Below are positions 20,714 to 30,037 of a DNA stretch of 64,000 nucleotides, one piece after another. The translations under genes were made by a program, and so were the position numbers. Source of the stretch: Bizionia sp. M204 (GTDB taxonomy: Bacteria > Bacteroidota > Bacteroidia > Flavobacteriales > Flavobacteriaceae); NCBI RefSeq assembly GCF_023205095.1, contig NZ_CP046242.1:1849001-1913000 (forward strand). The letters are read 5' to 3'. The notes beneath the pieces were generated by a model. It did no database searches and was not told where the DNA came from. It saw only the letters and a program-made list of their open reading frames with translations. Every line of letters starts with the position of its first letter. Positions within the stretch are counted from its first letter, which is position 1.

Positions 20714-21982
20714 ATGAAAAGATTAGTATTTCTCAAGTATTATTTCAGTTTTCTTCTGATGTTTGGAATGTTTGTTTCAGGATTTTCACAGATAGCAAAC
20801 GATTCTATAGTAGAAATAACCGGAAAAATTATTGATAGCAAAACGAATGACCCTCTGGTGTTTGCAGATTTATTAGTTTCCAATTCTAATATGGCAACTA
20901 TTTCCAATACAGAAGGTAATTACCTGTTAAAGTTACCTTCAGATTACATAAACCGTTCCATCTCCATTACCTATTTAGGCTATGCCGAAAAGAAAATTCC
21001 AATTTCTACAATTATAAGCAATAGCACCATTTCTCTAGACCCAACATTTACACCTTTGGATGAAGTTAATATTTCCAGACCAAAAAGTGCAGAAATATTA
21101 GTGCGCTTAATGTTAGAGCGAAAAGAAGAAAATTATATAGAATCTGGTTTAGAAATGACAGGTTTTTACAGAGAAACCATAAAAAAAAGACGTCAAAACG
21201 CGTCCTTATCCGAAGCCGTTGTTTCCATTTATAAGCAACCAAACAGCACGAATAGACAGGATGCTGTTGAAGTTATAAAAGTTAGGAAAACAACTAATTA
21301 CTCTAAACTTGACACCCTGGCTTTCAAACTTCAAGGTGGTCCTTTTAACAATTTGTATGTGGATATTATGAAGTACCCACAATATATCTTTAATAAAGAT
21401 AATTTAATTCATTATGATTTTTCTTTTGATAGCTCAACTATAATAAACGACCAGCTGGTTTATGTTGTTAATTTTAAACAAAAGCCCGAATTACAAATTC
21501 CGCTTTATTATGGTAAACTTTATATAGAATCTAATAACTATGCGCTGACTAGCGCTATTTATAGTTTGAATGTAGAAAACCAAGATATGGCTAGCGAATT
21601 ATTTGTGAAACGGAAACCTAGACGTGTTAAAGTGTATCCAGTTGAAGCCAATTACCGTGTAAACTACCGTAGTAGCAATGGAAAATGGTATTACAGCTAC
21701 AGTAATATTTTACTAACTTTTAAGGTAAATTGGAAAGGACGATTATTTAATAACCAGTATACTTTAAATAGTGAAATGGCCATTACCAATTGGAACTATG
21801 CCGATAAACGGTATTCCAGACCTGAAAACAAATCTGGTATTTTAAAACCTTCAAGCATTTTAATTGATGAAGCTTCAGGTTTTCTGGATACGGAATTTTG
21901 GGGACAGTATAATATTATAGAACCTGAAAAATCTATTGAATCTGCCATTAAGAAAATTCAAAAGCAATTGGACAAATCGTAA
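20714..21982 (+). CDS. exported carboxypeptidase-regulatory-like domain protein
   Basis: A 422-residue protein with a signal peptide (about residues 1-25, ending GFS). A carboxypeptidase regulatory-like beta-sandwich (CarbopepD_reg_2) spans about residues 33-115, seen in GKIIDSKTNDPLVFADLLVSN and the ISITYLGYAEKKI strand. The remaining 300 residues are beta-rich and match what is commonly found in Flavobacteriia as proteins of unknown function. There is no TonB-dependent receptor barrel, unlike the SusC family which shares the N-terminal domain. It probably sits in the periplasm or outer membrane. It precedes mgtE by about 110 bp. Confidence 0.75.
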   Translation: MKRLVFLKYYFSFLLMFGMFVSGFSQIANDSIVEITGKIIDSKTNDPLVFADLLVSNSNMATISNTEGNYLLKLPSDYINRSISITYLGYAEKKIPISTIISNSTISLDPTFTPLDEVNISRPKSAEILVRLMLERKEENYIESGLEMTGFYRETIKKRRQNASLSEAVVSIYKQPNSTNRQDAVEVIKVRKTTNYSKLDTLAFKLQGGPFNNLYVDIMKYPQYIFNKDNLIHYDFSFDSSTIINDQLVYVVNFKQKPELQIPLYYGKLYIESNNYALTSAIYSLNVENQDMASELFVKRKPRRVKVYPVEANYRVNYRSSNGKWYYSYSNILLTFKVNWKGRLFNNQYTLNSEMAITNWNYADKRYSRPENKSGILKPSSILIDEASGFLDTEFWGQYNIIEPEKSIESAIKKIQKQLDKS

Positions 21983-22090
21983 ATTCGTGTTCTTTCTATT
22001 AAAATTATTTCTTAAAAATGACTAAATTCAACTAAAGTCGTTCAAAAGGAAATCAGGATTAATGGCATAAACCCATTGCAACAAACAACT

Positions 22091-23432
22091 ATGCGCGCGA
22101 CTAAAACAGAACTTTTACAACTTATTAAAGAAAAAAAATGGCGCTCATTAAAGCGTTCTATGAAAAATTTCGACGCGCTAGAAGCTGCTAATTTGGTAGA
22201 AGAAACCCATAAAGCTAATAAAATAATTTTATTCCGGTTACTTTCTAGGCAACAGGCGAAAGGTGTTTTTAAAATTCTTCCGCATTCCGAACAGGAAATA
22301 ATTATTCAGGGTTTGGCAGAAAACTCCCAAAAACTAACGCGACTTTTAACGGATATAAATCCCGATGATAGAACAGCGTTTTTTGAAGAATTACCCGGTG
22401 ATATTGCGCAGCGACTTATTGAAAAACTGTCGCCGGAAGAACAGAAAATTACAAATCAACTTTTAAGTTATCCCAAGGATAGTATTGGCCGAATGATGAC
22501 CCCGGAATTTGTTGCCATCAAAGATTACTTTACTGTGGAAGAAGCTTTTGCTCATAATAAGACAACATGGTAAAGATTCTGAAACGCTTAATGTTATTTA
22601 TATAATTGACTCGCATTGGAAACTTATTGATGATATAACCATTAAAGAATTAATTCTAGCAAATCCAAATGATCTTGTAAAGAATCTAATTAATGAACGG
22701 TTTGCATCCTTAAACGCGCTAGATGACCAAGAAACGGCCATTTCTGTTTTTAAAAATTACGACCGGGTTGCTTTGCCAGTATTGAGTGAGGAGGGTGTGC
22801 TTTTGGGCATTGTAACCTTTGACGATATTATGGATGTAATTGAAGAAGAATCTACAGAAGATTTTCATAAGTTCGGATCCATACAAAACGTGAGTAAAAA
22901 CCCTTTGAAGGAACGCATATTCAATTTATATAAAAACAGAATTGTCTGGTTGGTGCTTCTGGTATTTATGAATATATTTTCAGGCGCGGCTTTAGAAAAT
23001 TTTGAAGACGTTATTCAGTCCTTTGTTGCACTAGTTTTCTTTTTACCATTGTTAATAGATAGCGGCGGAAATGCTGGGTCGCAATCGGCCACACTCATGA
23101 TTCGCTATTTAGCTTTAGGTCAAATTCAAATTTCTGATTGGTACAAATTAATTGGCAGAGAACTATTAGTATCCTTTATGTTAGGTATAACTATGGCTAT
23201 TAGTATTGCTGCTGTGGCAAGTTTTAGAGCACCAGATGTTATTGTTGTGGTCTGTATAGCCATGGTTTTAAATGTCATGCTTGGAAGTATTATTGGGCTA
23301 TTACTTCCTTTTATATTTACAAAACTAAAAATAGATGCAGCTACGGCAAGTGCGCCTTTAGTAACGTCACTTGCAGATATATGTGGGGTTTTAATATATT
23401 TTTCTTTAGCCTCTAGTTTATTAGAGTTTTAA
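22091..23432 (+). pseudogene. mgtE: magnesium transporter MgtE, broken by a one-base frameshift
   Basis: Two overlapping frames together make a full MgtE. The first (22091-22573) encodes the N-terminal superhelical domain and the start of the CBS domains, ending EEAFAH then a wrong-frame tail. The second continues exactly with IRQHGKDSETLNVIYIID from base 22557, through the CBS domains and the five-helix pore (GGNAGSQSATLMIRYLALG, the Mg2+ filter region). One extra base at about 22556 accounts for the break, and no residues are missing. The repeat is not in a homopolymer. It could be a sequencing error, a recent mutation or, less likely, a programmed shift. MgtE is a Mg2+-gated channel in the inner membrane. 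The start ATG at 22091 is preferred over TTG at 22076. Confidence 0.85.
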
Positions 23433-23445
23433 TAAAAATGGCCCT

Positions 23446-24753
23446 TTATGACACAATAACCTCTGCATACAAATCAAAATCGGCTGCTTCTGTAATTGTC
23501 ACAGTTGCAAACTCACCTGTTTTTAAGTATGTTTTTGAAGCGTTGATTAAAACTTCGTTATCCACGTCTGGCGAATCATACTCTGTTCGACCTACAAAAT
23601 ATTCACCTTCTTTTCTATCAATAACAACCTTAAAGGTTTCACCAATTTTAGACTGATTTAATTCCCAAGAAATTTGCGATTGAATTTCCATAATCTCATT
23701 GGCACGCTCTTGTTTTACATCTTCCGGCACATCATCCACTAAATTAAAAGCATGTGTGTTTTCCTCATGACTATAGGTAAAACAACCTAAACGCTCAAAA
23801 CGCATGGCTTTAACCCACTCTTTTAATTCTTGAAAATGCGCTTCTGTTTCACCAGGGTAACCAACAATTAAAGTTGTTCTAATGGTCATTTCTGGAACGG
23901 CTTTTCTAAATTCATTTAGTAATTTAGTCGTTTTTTCATTGGTTGTACCACGACGCATACTTTTTAAAATTTCATCTGAAATATGTTGAAGTGGTATATC
24001 TAAATAATTACATACTTTAGGTTCCCGCTTCATTACATCTAACACATCCATTGGGAAACCCGTTGGGAAAGCATAATGCAGACGAATCCATTCAATACCA
24101 TCTACCTTCACTAAAGCTTCTAATAATTCAGCTAAATTTCGTTTTTTATATAAATCAAGCCCGTAATAGGTTAAATCCTGTGCAATAAGTATTAATTCTT
24201 TAACGCCATTAGCTGCTAATTTTTCAGCTTCGGTCACTAAATCTTCAATAGGCGTACTTTTATGTTTTCCACGCATAAGCGGAATAGCACAAAAACTACA
24301 TGGACGATCACAGCCTTCAGCAATTTTTAAATAGGCGTAGTTTTTTGGTGTAGTTGTTAAACGTTCACCAATTAATTCATGTTTATAATCAGCACCCAGT
24401 GCTTTTAGCAAACCTGGTAATTCTGTTGTTCCAAAATATTGATCAACATTAGGAATTTCCTTCATTAAGTCTGGCTTGTAGCGTTCACTTAAACAACCGG
24501 TAACAAAAACTTTATCCACTTCACCTGCTTCTTTTTTCTGCATGAATTCTAAAATAGTATTCACACTTTCTTCTTTGGCATTATTAATAAAACCGCAAGT
24601 ATTAATTACAACGACATTTCCCTCCTCTTCATGAACCACGTCTTTTCCACTAGCTTTAAGCTGGCCCATTAAAACTTCACTGTCGTAAACATTTTTACTA
24701 CAGCCAAGTGTTACTACGTTGATTTTATTCTTTTTAAGTGTCTTTGTTCTCAT
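23446..24753 (-). CDS. rimO: ribosomal protein S12 methylthiotransferase RimO
   Basis: A radical-SAM enzyme that adds a methylthio group to a conserved Asp of ribosomal protein S12. The 435 residues comprise the N-terminal UPF0004 domain with its three cysteines (TLGCSKN, INTCGF, VTGCLSER). The radical SAM core has CDRPCSFCAIP, and a TRAM domain closes the C terminus. LGCSKNVYDSE and the RGKHKS segment favour RimO over MiaB. It lies 13 bp convergent to mgtE and is downstream of ftsY, as in many Bacteroidota. Confidence 0.95.
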   Translation of the reverse strand: MRTKTLKKNKINVVTLGCSKNVYDSEVLMGQLKASGKDVVHEEEGNVVVINTCGFINNAKEESVNTILEFMQKKEAGEVDKVFVTGCLSERYKPDLMKEIPNVDQYFGTTELPGLLKALGADYKHELIGERLTTTPKNYAYLKIAEGCDRPCSFCAIPLMRGKHKSTPIEDLVTEAEKLAANGVKELILIAQDLTYYGLDLYKKRNLAELLEALVKVDGIEWIRLHYAFPTGFPMDVLDVMKREPKVCNYLDIPLQHISDEILKSMRRGTTNEKTTKLLNEFRKAVPEMTIRTTLIVGYPGETEAHFQELKEWVKAMRFERLGCFTYSHEENTHAFNLVDDVPEDVKQERANEIMEIQSQISWELNQSKIGETFKVVIDRKEGEYFVGRTEYDSPDVDNEVLINASKTYLKTGEFATVTITEAADFDLYAEVIVS

Positions 24754-24810
24754 AACCCTTTTCCGCTAAAACGGAAATACCTTTAATTAATACCTATTTT
24801 TTACAGGCTG

Positions 24811-24818
24811 CAAAGATA
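24811..24818 (-). promoter_or_regulatory. -7 promoter element of rimO
   Basis: The minus strand reads TATCTTTG about 57 bp before the rimO ATG. A TTTG lies 15 bp further upstream (24837-24834), slightly short of the usual spacing. Confidence 0.45.
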
Positions 24819-24835
24819 CAACATGTTTATAAACA

Positions 24836-24864
24836 AAAAGACCTCAATTAAATTGAAGTCTTTA
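24836..24864 (-). terminator. intrinsic terminator of ftsY
   Basis: On the minus strand AAAGACTTCAATT pairs with AATTGAGGTCTTT (one mismatch), followed by TTTGTTT. It lies 20 bp after the ftsY stop. Confidence 0.8.
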
Positions 24865-24884
24865 TTACTTTAGTTATAATCCAT

Positions 24885-25838
24885 TTATTTAAAAAACGAA
24901 TCTACAAACTCATATTTATTAAATACTTGCAAATCTTCAATGCCTTCACCCACACCAATATACTTAACGGGAATTTTAAATTGATCGGAGATACCAATAA
25001 CCACACCACCTTTGGCGGTTCCATCTAGTTTGGTAACGGCTAATGATGTGACTTCGGTAGCGGCTGTAAATTGTTTGGCTTGCTCAAACGCATTTTGACC
25101 CGTTGAGCCATCTAAAACCAACAACACATCATGCGGTGCATCGCCAACAACCTTTTGCATGACGCGTTTAACTTTGGTCAACTCGTTCATTAAATTGACC
25201 TTATTATGTAAACGACCGGCTGTATCAATTATAATGACATCAGCATTTTGTTTTACACCAGATTCTAATGCATCAAAGGCCACAGAAGCGGGATCCGAAC
25301 CCATGTCTTGCCTTACCATTGGCACATCTACACGATCTGCCCAAACCTGCAGTTGCTCTATGGCAGCAGCTCTAAACGTATCTGCAGCACCTAAAACAAC
25401 ATTATGACCTTGCTTTTTAAATTGATAAGCTAGTTTTCCAATAGTCGTTGTTTTTCCAACACCATTTACACCAACAACCATTAAAACATACGGTTTTTTG
25501 TTTGCTGGAATGGTAAATTCAATATCATCACCTGAATTCGTTTCACTTAAAAGTCCAGCAATTTCTTCGCGAAGAATGGTATTTAATTCCGCGGTTCCTA
25601 AATATTTATCTTTAGCAACACGCGCTTCAATACGCTCTATAACTTTCAAAGTCGTATTAACACCAACATCACTACTAACGAGGATTTCTTCTAGATTATC
25701 GAGAACTTCATCGTCCACTTTCGATTTTCCAGCTACGGCTTTACTCAACTTTCCTAAAAACGAGGATTTAGATTTTTCTAAACCTTTGTCTAGGGTTTCT
25801 TTTTTTTCTGAAGAAAATATTTTTTTAAAAAAACTCAT
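24885..25838 (-). CDS. ftsY: signal recognition particle receptor FtsY
   Basis: The SRP receptor GTPase docks ribosome-SRP complexes at SecYEG. The 317 residues hold the helical N domain (about 20-95) and the G domain with P-loop GVNGVGKTTT, GAADTFRAAA, DTAGRLHN and TKLDGTAKGG, all intact. The N-terminal acidic A domain of the E. coli protein is reduced to a short Lys-rich segment, as usual in this phylum. It follows the rpmB-rpmG-DUF4295 cluster, separated by a terminator. Confidence 0.96.
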   Translation of the reverse strand: MSFFKKIFSSEKKETLDKGLEKSKSSFLGKLSKAVAGKSKVDDEVLDNLEEILVSSDVGVNTTLKVIERIEARVAKDKYLGTAELNTILREEIAGLLSETNSGDDIEFTIPANKKPYVLMVVGVNGVGKTTTIGKLAYQFKKQGHNVVLGAADTFRAAAIEQLQVWADRVDVPMVRQDMGSDPASVAFDALESGVKQNADVIIIDTAGRLHNKVNLMNELTKVKRVMQKVVGDAPHDVLLVLDGSTGQNAFEQAKQFTAATEVTSLAVTKLDGTAKGGVVIGISDQFKIPVKYIGVGEGIEDLQVFNKYEFVDSFFK

Positions 25839-25920
25839 GGTTGTAAATTTCTATATAAATTGATTACCAAAAGTCTTGCCCAAAATTAATAGACTGCACT
25901 TTTGTCATTCGCATATAAAG

Positions 25921-25959
25921 ATAAAACAAAAAGCTGCTTTCGATATACGAAAGCAGCTT
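25921..25959 (-). terminator. intrinsic terminator of the rpmB-rpmG-DUF4295 operon
   Basis: Perfect 12-bp inverted repeat (AAGCTGCTTTCG) around a 5-nt loop. The minus strand continues TTTGTTTTAT. It lies 25 bp past the DUF4295 stop and separates the ribosomal genes from ftsY. Confidence 0.85.
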
Positions 25960-25983
25960 GAATATTTTAAAGCGTTAGTAAAC

Positions 25984-26136
25984 TTATTGTTTCCCTAACC
26001 AATCATTTACAAATTCTGGAGCCATAACAGATTCTACAAACATGTAAGATCCCGTTTTAGGAGATTTTACCATTTTGATAGCTTTTGTTAATCTTTTAGA
26101 TCCTGTTTGTAATGATGCTACTGATTTCTTTGCCAT
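25984..26136 (-). CDS. DUF4295 small conserved protein
   Basis: A 50-residue basic protein beginning MAKKSVASLQTGSKRLTK and ending NDWLGKQ. It is found throughout Bacteroidota immediately after the L33 gene and belongs to DUF4295. The size, basic charge and constant position next to ribosomal proteins suggest a ribosome-associated role, but no function is established to my knowledge. The start and stop were found by translating the minus strand directly. The gene lies about 120 bp downstream of rpmG. Confidence 0.88.
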   Translation of the reverse strand: MAKKSVASLQTGSKRLTKAIKMVKSPKTGSYMFVESVMAPEFVNDWLGKQ

Positions 26137-26259
26137 GTTTAAATGCTTTTAAAACATTTTTTACTTCCGTGAAAAATGCATAATTTGTATTACTTGAAAT
26201 ATTACTTCCGTAAAATTTCTAATTTGAATTATTTGAAATTTTGTTTAAAAAATTTCTAA

Positions 26260-26442
26260 TTACTTAATTTCTTTATGAACTGTCATACGCTTAAGAATTG
26301 GATTAAATTTCTTAATCTCCATTCTGTCTGGTGTATTCTTTTTGTTCTTCGTTGTAATATACCTAGAAGTTCCTGCTTGTCCAGACTCCTTGTGCTCTGT
26401 GCACTCTAATATTACCTGTATTCTGTTACCTTTTTTTGCCAT
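26260..26442 (-). CDS. rpmG: 50S ribosomal protein L33
   Basis: A 60-residue basic protein starting [18 protein letters not shown], with the family's [22 protein letters not shown] core. It lacks the four zinc-ribbon cysteines of the C+ form (a single Cys remains), so it is a C- type L33 that does not need zinc. It lies between rpmB and DUF4295 in an operon conserved across the phylum, 26 bp after rpmB. Confidence 0.96.
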   Translation of the reverse strand: MAKKGNRIQVILECTEHKESGQAGTSRYITTKNKKNTPDRMEIKKFNPILKRMTVHKEIK

Positions 26443-26468
26443 TGTACTCTTTTTTTATAATAAGCCTA

Positions 26469-26705
26469 TTACTTAATAAATCCTTTTGCCTTTGCTTCTT
26501 TTAAAGCAGCAGTAATTCCGATTTTGTTAATAGTCTTTAATGTTGATGTAGCAACTTTTAAGGTTACCCACTTATCTTCTTCTGGAAGGTAAAAACGTTT
26601 TTTAATTAGATTTGCATCAAATCTACGCTTTGTTTTGTTCATTGCGTGAGACACGTTGTTTCCAACCATCGCCTTCTTTCCTGTAAGTTCACAAACTCTT
26701 GACAT
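26469..26705 (-). CDS. rpmB: 50S ribosomal protein L28
   Basis: A 78-residue protein starting [20 protein letters not shown] with the typical [11 protein letters not shown] segment and a C-terminal [11 protein letters not shown]. It is first in the rpmB-rpmG-DUF4295 operon and has the best promoter in the window, with a 60-nt leader that carries a perfect 11-bp direct repeat. Length and motifs are those of the family. Confidence 0.96.
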   Translation of the reverse strand: MSRVCELTGKKAMVGNNVSHAMNKTKRRFDANLIKKRFYLPEEDKWVTLKVATSTLKTINKIGITAALKEAKAKGFIK

Positions 26706-26736
26706 TGTTCTATCTTTAAAAGTGTTATTTCGACTA

Positions 26737-26761
26737 TTTCAAAACAGACGTTTCAAAACAG
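26737..26761 (-). repeat. 11-bp direct repeat in the rpmB leader
   Basis: The plus strand reads TTTCAAAACAG twice (26737-26747 and 26751-26761), separated by ACG. Both copies lie between the rpmB promoter and its start codon, so they are transcribed. Confidence 0.6.
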
Positions 26762-26765
26762 GCTG

Positions 26766-26797
26766 CAAATTTAGTAAATCTTTATATTATCAACAAA
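26766..26797 (-). promoter_or_regulatory. promoter of the rpmB operon
   Basis: On the minus strand TTTG (26797-26794), a 20-bp spacer and TAAATTTG (26773-26766) match both halves of the Bacteroidota TTTG/TAnnTTTG promoter. It lies 60 bp before the rpmB ATG. Confidence 0.7.
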
Positions 26798-26806
26798 CTA
26801 AAATCG

Positions 26807-28054
26807 TTACTTTTTTAAAATTTCTTTCTGTAACATTTCAAATGCCTTATTTACAGCTTTCATGATGACTTTAGTTCGGTGGTTTCCTAACTCAAATTTT
26901 TCTGAATACACCTCGTCCTTTGTCGCAATAGCTATAAAAACTGTTCCTACTTCGGCATCTGAATCTCCCTTGTCCGGTCCTGCATTTCCGGTTGTAGCAA
27001 TAGCATAATCGGTTTTAAATAATTCCCGAGCGTGTTTTGCCATGGCTTCAACAACTGGAGCACTCACCACAGAATACGCATTAATTAAGGCTTCTGGCAC
27101 TTGCAATACATCCTTTTTAGCTTCGGTAGCATAACTCACTACGCTGCCTTTAAAATACCTGGAAGCACCTGCGTTTTTGGTGAACAGCTGTGCTATTTTA
27201 CCACCTGTACAACTTTCGGCTGTACTAACGGTTTTATTTAATGCGGTTAATTGCTTCCCAATGATGGCTTCAATAGAATCATCGGTTTCAAAACCTACAA
27301 AAATATCGTCTATCTGTGGAAGCAACGCTTTTATTTGAGCTTCCATTTCGGTTTCTACCAAATGCTTATCGAATGCCTTTGCTGACAAACGTAAACGAAC
27401 ACGACCTAATCCTGGTAAATAGGCCAATTTTATAAAACTAGGTAGATTATCTTCCCAAGCTTCAATGCGTTCGGCCAAATTACTTTCACCTAAACCATAG
27501 GTTAGCAAGGTAACATGCTTGATATAAGGAAATTTATAAGTTTTTCGCAGCTTTGGAATAACTTCATCTTCCATGAGTGCTTTCATTTCATAAGGCACAC
27601 CTGGAAGCGAAATAAACACTTTGCCGTTACGTTCCATCCACATACCTGGAGCACTACCATACTTGTTCATCAACACTTTGGCTTTGGATGGCACTAAAGC
27701 TTGATCTATATTAACTTGAGCTAAAGGCTTTTTAATATAGGTTTTCCAAATGTGTTTAATATTATCTAAAACGGCTTCGCTTGGAACCAACGTATCTTGA
27801 AAATATTCACAAATAGTACGCTTGGTAATATCATCTTTTGTTGGCCCTAATCCGCCAGTAATAATAATGATATCGGCATTTTCTTCTGCTTCTTTTAAAG
27901 ATTTGGTAATATGCGCTAAATCGTCTTGAACAGATGTGATTTGATATACAGAAACACCTATTTTATTGAGTGCCTTACTAATAAAGGCAGAATTCGTATC
28001 AACAATTTGGCCAATGAGAATCTCATCACCAATGGTAATTATTTCTGCTTGCAT
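26807..28054 (-). CDS. cinA: CinA family protein (competence/damage-inducible, NMN deamidase-type)
   Basis: A 415-residue two-domain protein. The N-terminal MoCF-biosynthesis-like domain (about 1-170) has [16 protein letters not shown] and [14 protein letters not shown]. The C-terminal CinA domain (about 255-410) has [15 protein letters not shown] and [21 protein letters not shown]. The C-terminal domain deamidates nicotinamide mononucleotide and the N-terminal domain hydrolyses ADP-ribose in studied homologues. Its start overlaps the Hpt stop by one base, so it is translationally linked to that gene. Confidence 0.94.
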   Translation of the reverse strand: MQAEIITIGDEILIGQIVDTNSAFISKALNKIGVSVYQITSVQDDLAHITKSLKEAEENADIIIITGGLGPTKDDITKRTICEYFQDTLVPSEAVLDNIKHIWKTYIKKPLAQVNIDQALVPSKAKVLMNKYGSAPGMWMERNGKVFISLPGVPYEMKALMEDEVIPKLRKTYKFPYIKHVTLLTYGLGESNLAERIEAWEDNLPSFIKLAYLPGLGRVRLRLSAKAFDKHLVETEMEAQIKALLPQIDDIFVGFETDDSIEAIIGKQLTALNKTVSTAESCTGGKIAQLFTKNAGASRYFKGSVVSYATEAKKDVLQVPEALINAYSVVSAPVVEAMAKHARELFKTDYAIATTGNAGPDKGDSDAEVGTVFIAIATKDEVYSEKFELGNHRTKVIMKAVNKAFEMLQKEILKK

Positions 28055-28395
28055 TATAGATTAAAATCTGCTTTCATTTCGGCAACCGTATTTTCTACAG
28101 CTCCAACTACAATAGCCAATTTAACCGAAACATCTGTATCTGCTTTTTCAAATTTACCCCAATCCTGAACCTCAATTAGGTCTTCTAAAATACCTAATTC
28201 AAATAAATCTACTGTAGGTTTCATTTTGTGGGCTGCTTGATATGCCGAATAGAAATCGTTATTGGCAACAGCTGCTTTTAGGTTCTCTAAATCTTCTGGC
28301 ACCTCTTCTAAAAATGCAGCAGCTAGCGTTGCTACAAAGTCCTCATCCCCATCAGCTAATTCGCGCACTCGAAATAATTTATAATGTTGTTCCAT
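28054..28395 (-). CDS. Hpt (histidine phosphotransfer) domain protein
   Basis: A 113-residue helical protein. The phospho-accepting histidine is in [15 protein letters not shown] (about residue 57), preceded by the acidic helix [15 protein letters not shown]. Hpt proteins relay phosphate between a hybrid kinase and a response regulator. No kinase or regulator is nearby, so its partners are unknown. It sits directly between the FAH-family gene (whose stop abuts its ATG) and cinA (1-bp overlap), a tight three-gene operon. Confidence 0.85.
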   Translation of the reverse strand: MEQHYKLFRVRELADGDEDFVATLAAAFLEEVPEDLENLKAAVANNDFYSAYQAAHKMKPTVDLFELGILEDLIEVQDWGKFEKADTDVSVKLAIVVGAVENTVAEMKADFNL

Positions 28396-29007
28396 TTATT
28401 TTACTGTTATTGAAAACATCCGTTGATTTTCTATGTATCCTTGTAATTGATCATTGGGCTCTACCCTTCCAACGCCCGCTGGCGTTCCTGTAAATATAAT
28501 ATCTCCAATCTTTAAAGTGAAATATTTTGAGACATATTCTATTAACGCATCAATTTTCCAGAGCATGTGACTAGTATTTCCGTTTTGAACCAATTGGTCA
28601 TTCTTTTTTAAACTGAAGTTTAAGTTATTAATATCGTTAAACTCTGTTTTTGGCAACCAATTTCCAATTACTGCTGCACCATCAAAAGCTTTGGCTTTTT
28701 CCCAAGGCAAGCCTTTTTCTTTAAGTTGGGCTTGCAAATCGCGTGCTGTAAAATCGATTCCTAAACCTATTTCGTTGTAATATTTATGGGCAAATTTTTC
28801 ACTTATATGCTTTCCTACTTTATTAATTTTCACCAAAATTTCCACCTCATGATGCACATCATTAGCGAAATCAGGAATAAAAAAAGGCTGTTTTTTTAAT
28901 AAAATAGCGGTATCGGGTTTTAAAAACACCACAGGGTCTGTGGGTCTTTCGTTTTCCAATTCTTTAATATGCTCGGTGTAATTCCGACCAATACAAATGA
29001 GTTTCAT
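28396..29007 (-). CDS. fumarylacetoacetate hydrolase family protein
   Basis: A 203-residue protein of the FAH/FAHD1 fold. Metal-ligand and active-site segments are visible: VHHEVEILVKI (Glu pair), GLGIDFTARDLQ and KAFDGAAVIG, with the C-terminal TGTPAGVG loop. Family members include oxaloacetate decarboxylases, acylpyruvate hydrolases and hydratases of aromatic degradation. The short single-domain form resembles FAHD1-type acylpyruvase/oxaloacetate decarboxylase. The gene leads the operon with hpt and cinA. Confidence 0.88.
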   Translation of the reverse strand: MKLICIGRNYTEHIKELENERPTDPVVFLKPDTAILLKKQPFFIPDFANDVHHEVEILVKINKVGKHISEKFAHKYYNEIGLGIDFTARDLQAQLKEKGLPWEKAKAFDGAAVIGNWLPKTEFNDINNLNFSLKKNDQLVQNGNTSHMLWKIDALIEYVSKYFTLKIGDIIFTGTPAGVGRVEPNDQLQGYIENQRMFSITVK

Positions 29008-29051
29008 TGATGTTGTATGTTGTTAAGCTTTAAATCGTTTAAGCTAAATGA

Positions 29052-29828
29052 CTAATCCAATTTATTATTAAAGGCTCTTAATTTAATAGCTGTCAATACT
29101 TTTTTAGTATATAATGGAAAATCAGCATTTAGCAACCAACCGAAATAGCCTGGTTCCTTTTCTAAAATTTCAGTTACTAATTTGCCTTTATGTTTTCCAA
29201 AAGAAAAACACTCTTCACCTTGCTTATTATATGCAATAAAACCAGCAAAATCTGCAAACTTTTTGCGCGAGCTAAATTCTGCTAAAAACTGTGTATCGTT
29301 TTCTAGCGTGTCATACTTTGCTATTTGCGCTTTAAGAACTTCGTATGTGGCATTGGTATCTGCTTCAGCACTATGCGCTCCTTCTAAAGTTTCATTACAG
29401 TAGAATTTGTAAGCCGCACTTAATGTACGTTGCTCCATTTTATGAAATATGGTTTGCACATCCACAGATACGCGATTTTTCATGTCAAAATCCACATCAG
29501 CGCGTAACATTTCTTCGGCTAAAAGTGGAATATCAAATCGGTTAGAATTAAAACCACCTAAATCTGAATCTTTAATCATCTGATTCACCTCCTTGGCCAA
29601 TTCTTTGAAGGTTGGGGCATTGGCAACATCAGCATCTGAAATACCGTGAATAGCAGTAACTTCTGCCGGAATAGGCATTTCCGGATTTACCAACCAACGT
29701 GTAGATTCTTCTTTTCCATTTGGGTGAACTTTTAAGATGGCTATTTCTACAATCCTATCAGAAGTGATACTGATTCCGGTTGTTTCTAAATCGAAAAAAC
29801 AAATGGGTTTGGTAAGATTAAGTTTCAT
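29052..29828 (-). CDS. DnaQ-like 3'-5' exonuclease (DEDDh)
   Basis: From the ATG at 29828 the protein has 258 residues. The DEDDh exonuclease domain (about 8-175) shows motif I CFFDLETTG, motif II in GGFNSNRFDIPLL and motif III in GAHSAEADTNAT, giving Asp, Glu, Asp, His and Asp. The C-terminal 70 residues contain CFSFGKHKGKLVTEILEKEPGYFGWLL, a small domain seen fused to such nucleases. It is likely a DNA repair or proofreading-type nuclease, not the replicative epsilon subunit itself. An in-frame ATG six codons upstream overlaps the promoter element and is rejected. Confidence 0.92.
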   Translation of the reverse strand: MKLNLTKPICFFDLETTGISITSDRIVEIAILKVHPNGKEESTRWLVNPEMPIPAEVTAIHGISDADVANAPTFKELAKEVNQMIKDSDLGGFNSNRFDIPLLAEEMLRADVDFDMKNRVSVDVQTIFHKMEQRTLSAAYKFYCNETLEGAHSAEADTNATYEVLKAQIAKYDTLENDTQFLAEFSSRKKFADFAGFIAYNKQGEECFSFGKHKGKLVTEILEKEPGYFGWLLNADFPLYTKKVLTAIKLRAFNNKLD

Positions 29829-29843
29829 ATTATAAATTTTGCA

Positions 29844-29851
29844 CAAAGGTA
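29844..29851 (-). promoter_or_regulatory. -7 promoter element of the exonuclease gene
   Basis: The minus strand reads TACCTTTG, a full TAnnTTTG match, 15 bp before the ATG at 29828. No -33 TTTG was recognised. Confidence 0.45.
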
Positions 29852-30037
29852 AATAGAATAAATAAAAAAGCCCTTTTGGAATTGATAAACCTTAGTTAAA
29901 CATTTTAGTAATTTTAAAAAAGGCTAACATAACCATTTATTACAACTCGTCCATAAAAAGAAACAGTTGAGATCCTTAAAATTCGAGAACCATTTTATTT
30001 AGATGATTTTTGACTTGCAAATCAACAAACCAACCAC

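Noticed and set aside
22540-22580. Programmed frameshifting in mgtE
   Set aside because: No slippery sequence and no downstream stem-loop were recognised at the junction, so an error or mutation is more likely.
23438-23656. Plus-strand frame downstream of mgtE
   Set aside because: It lies entirely antisense to rimO, has no recognised domain and is not conserved in appearance.
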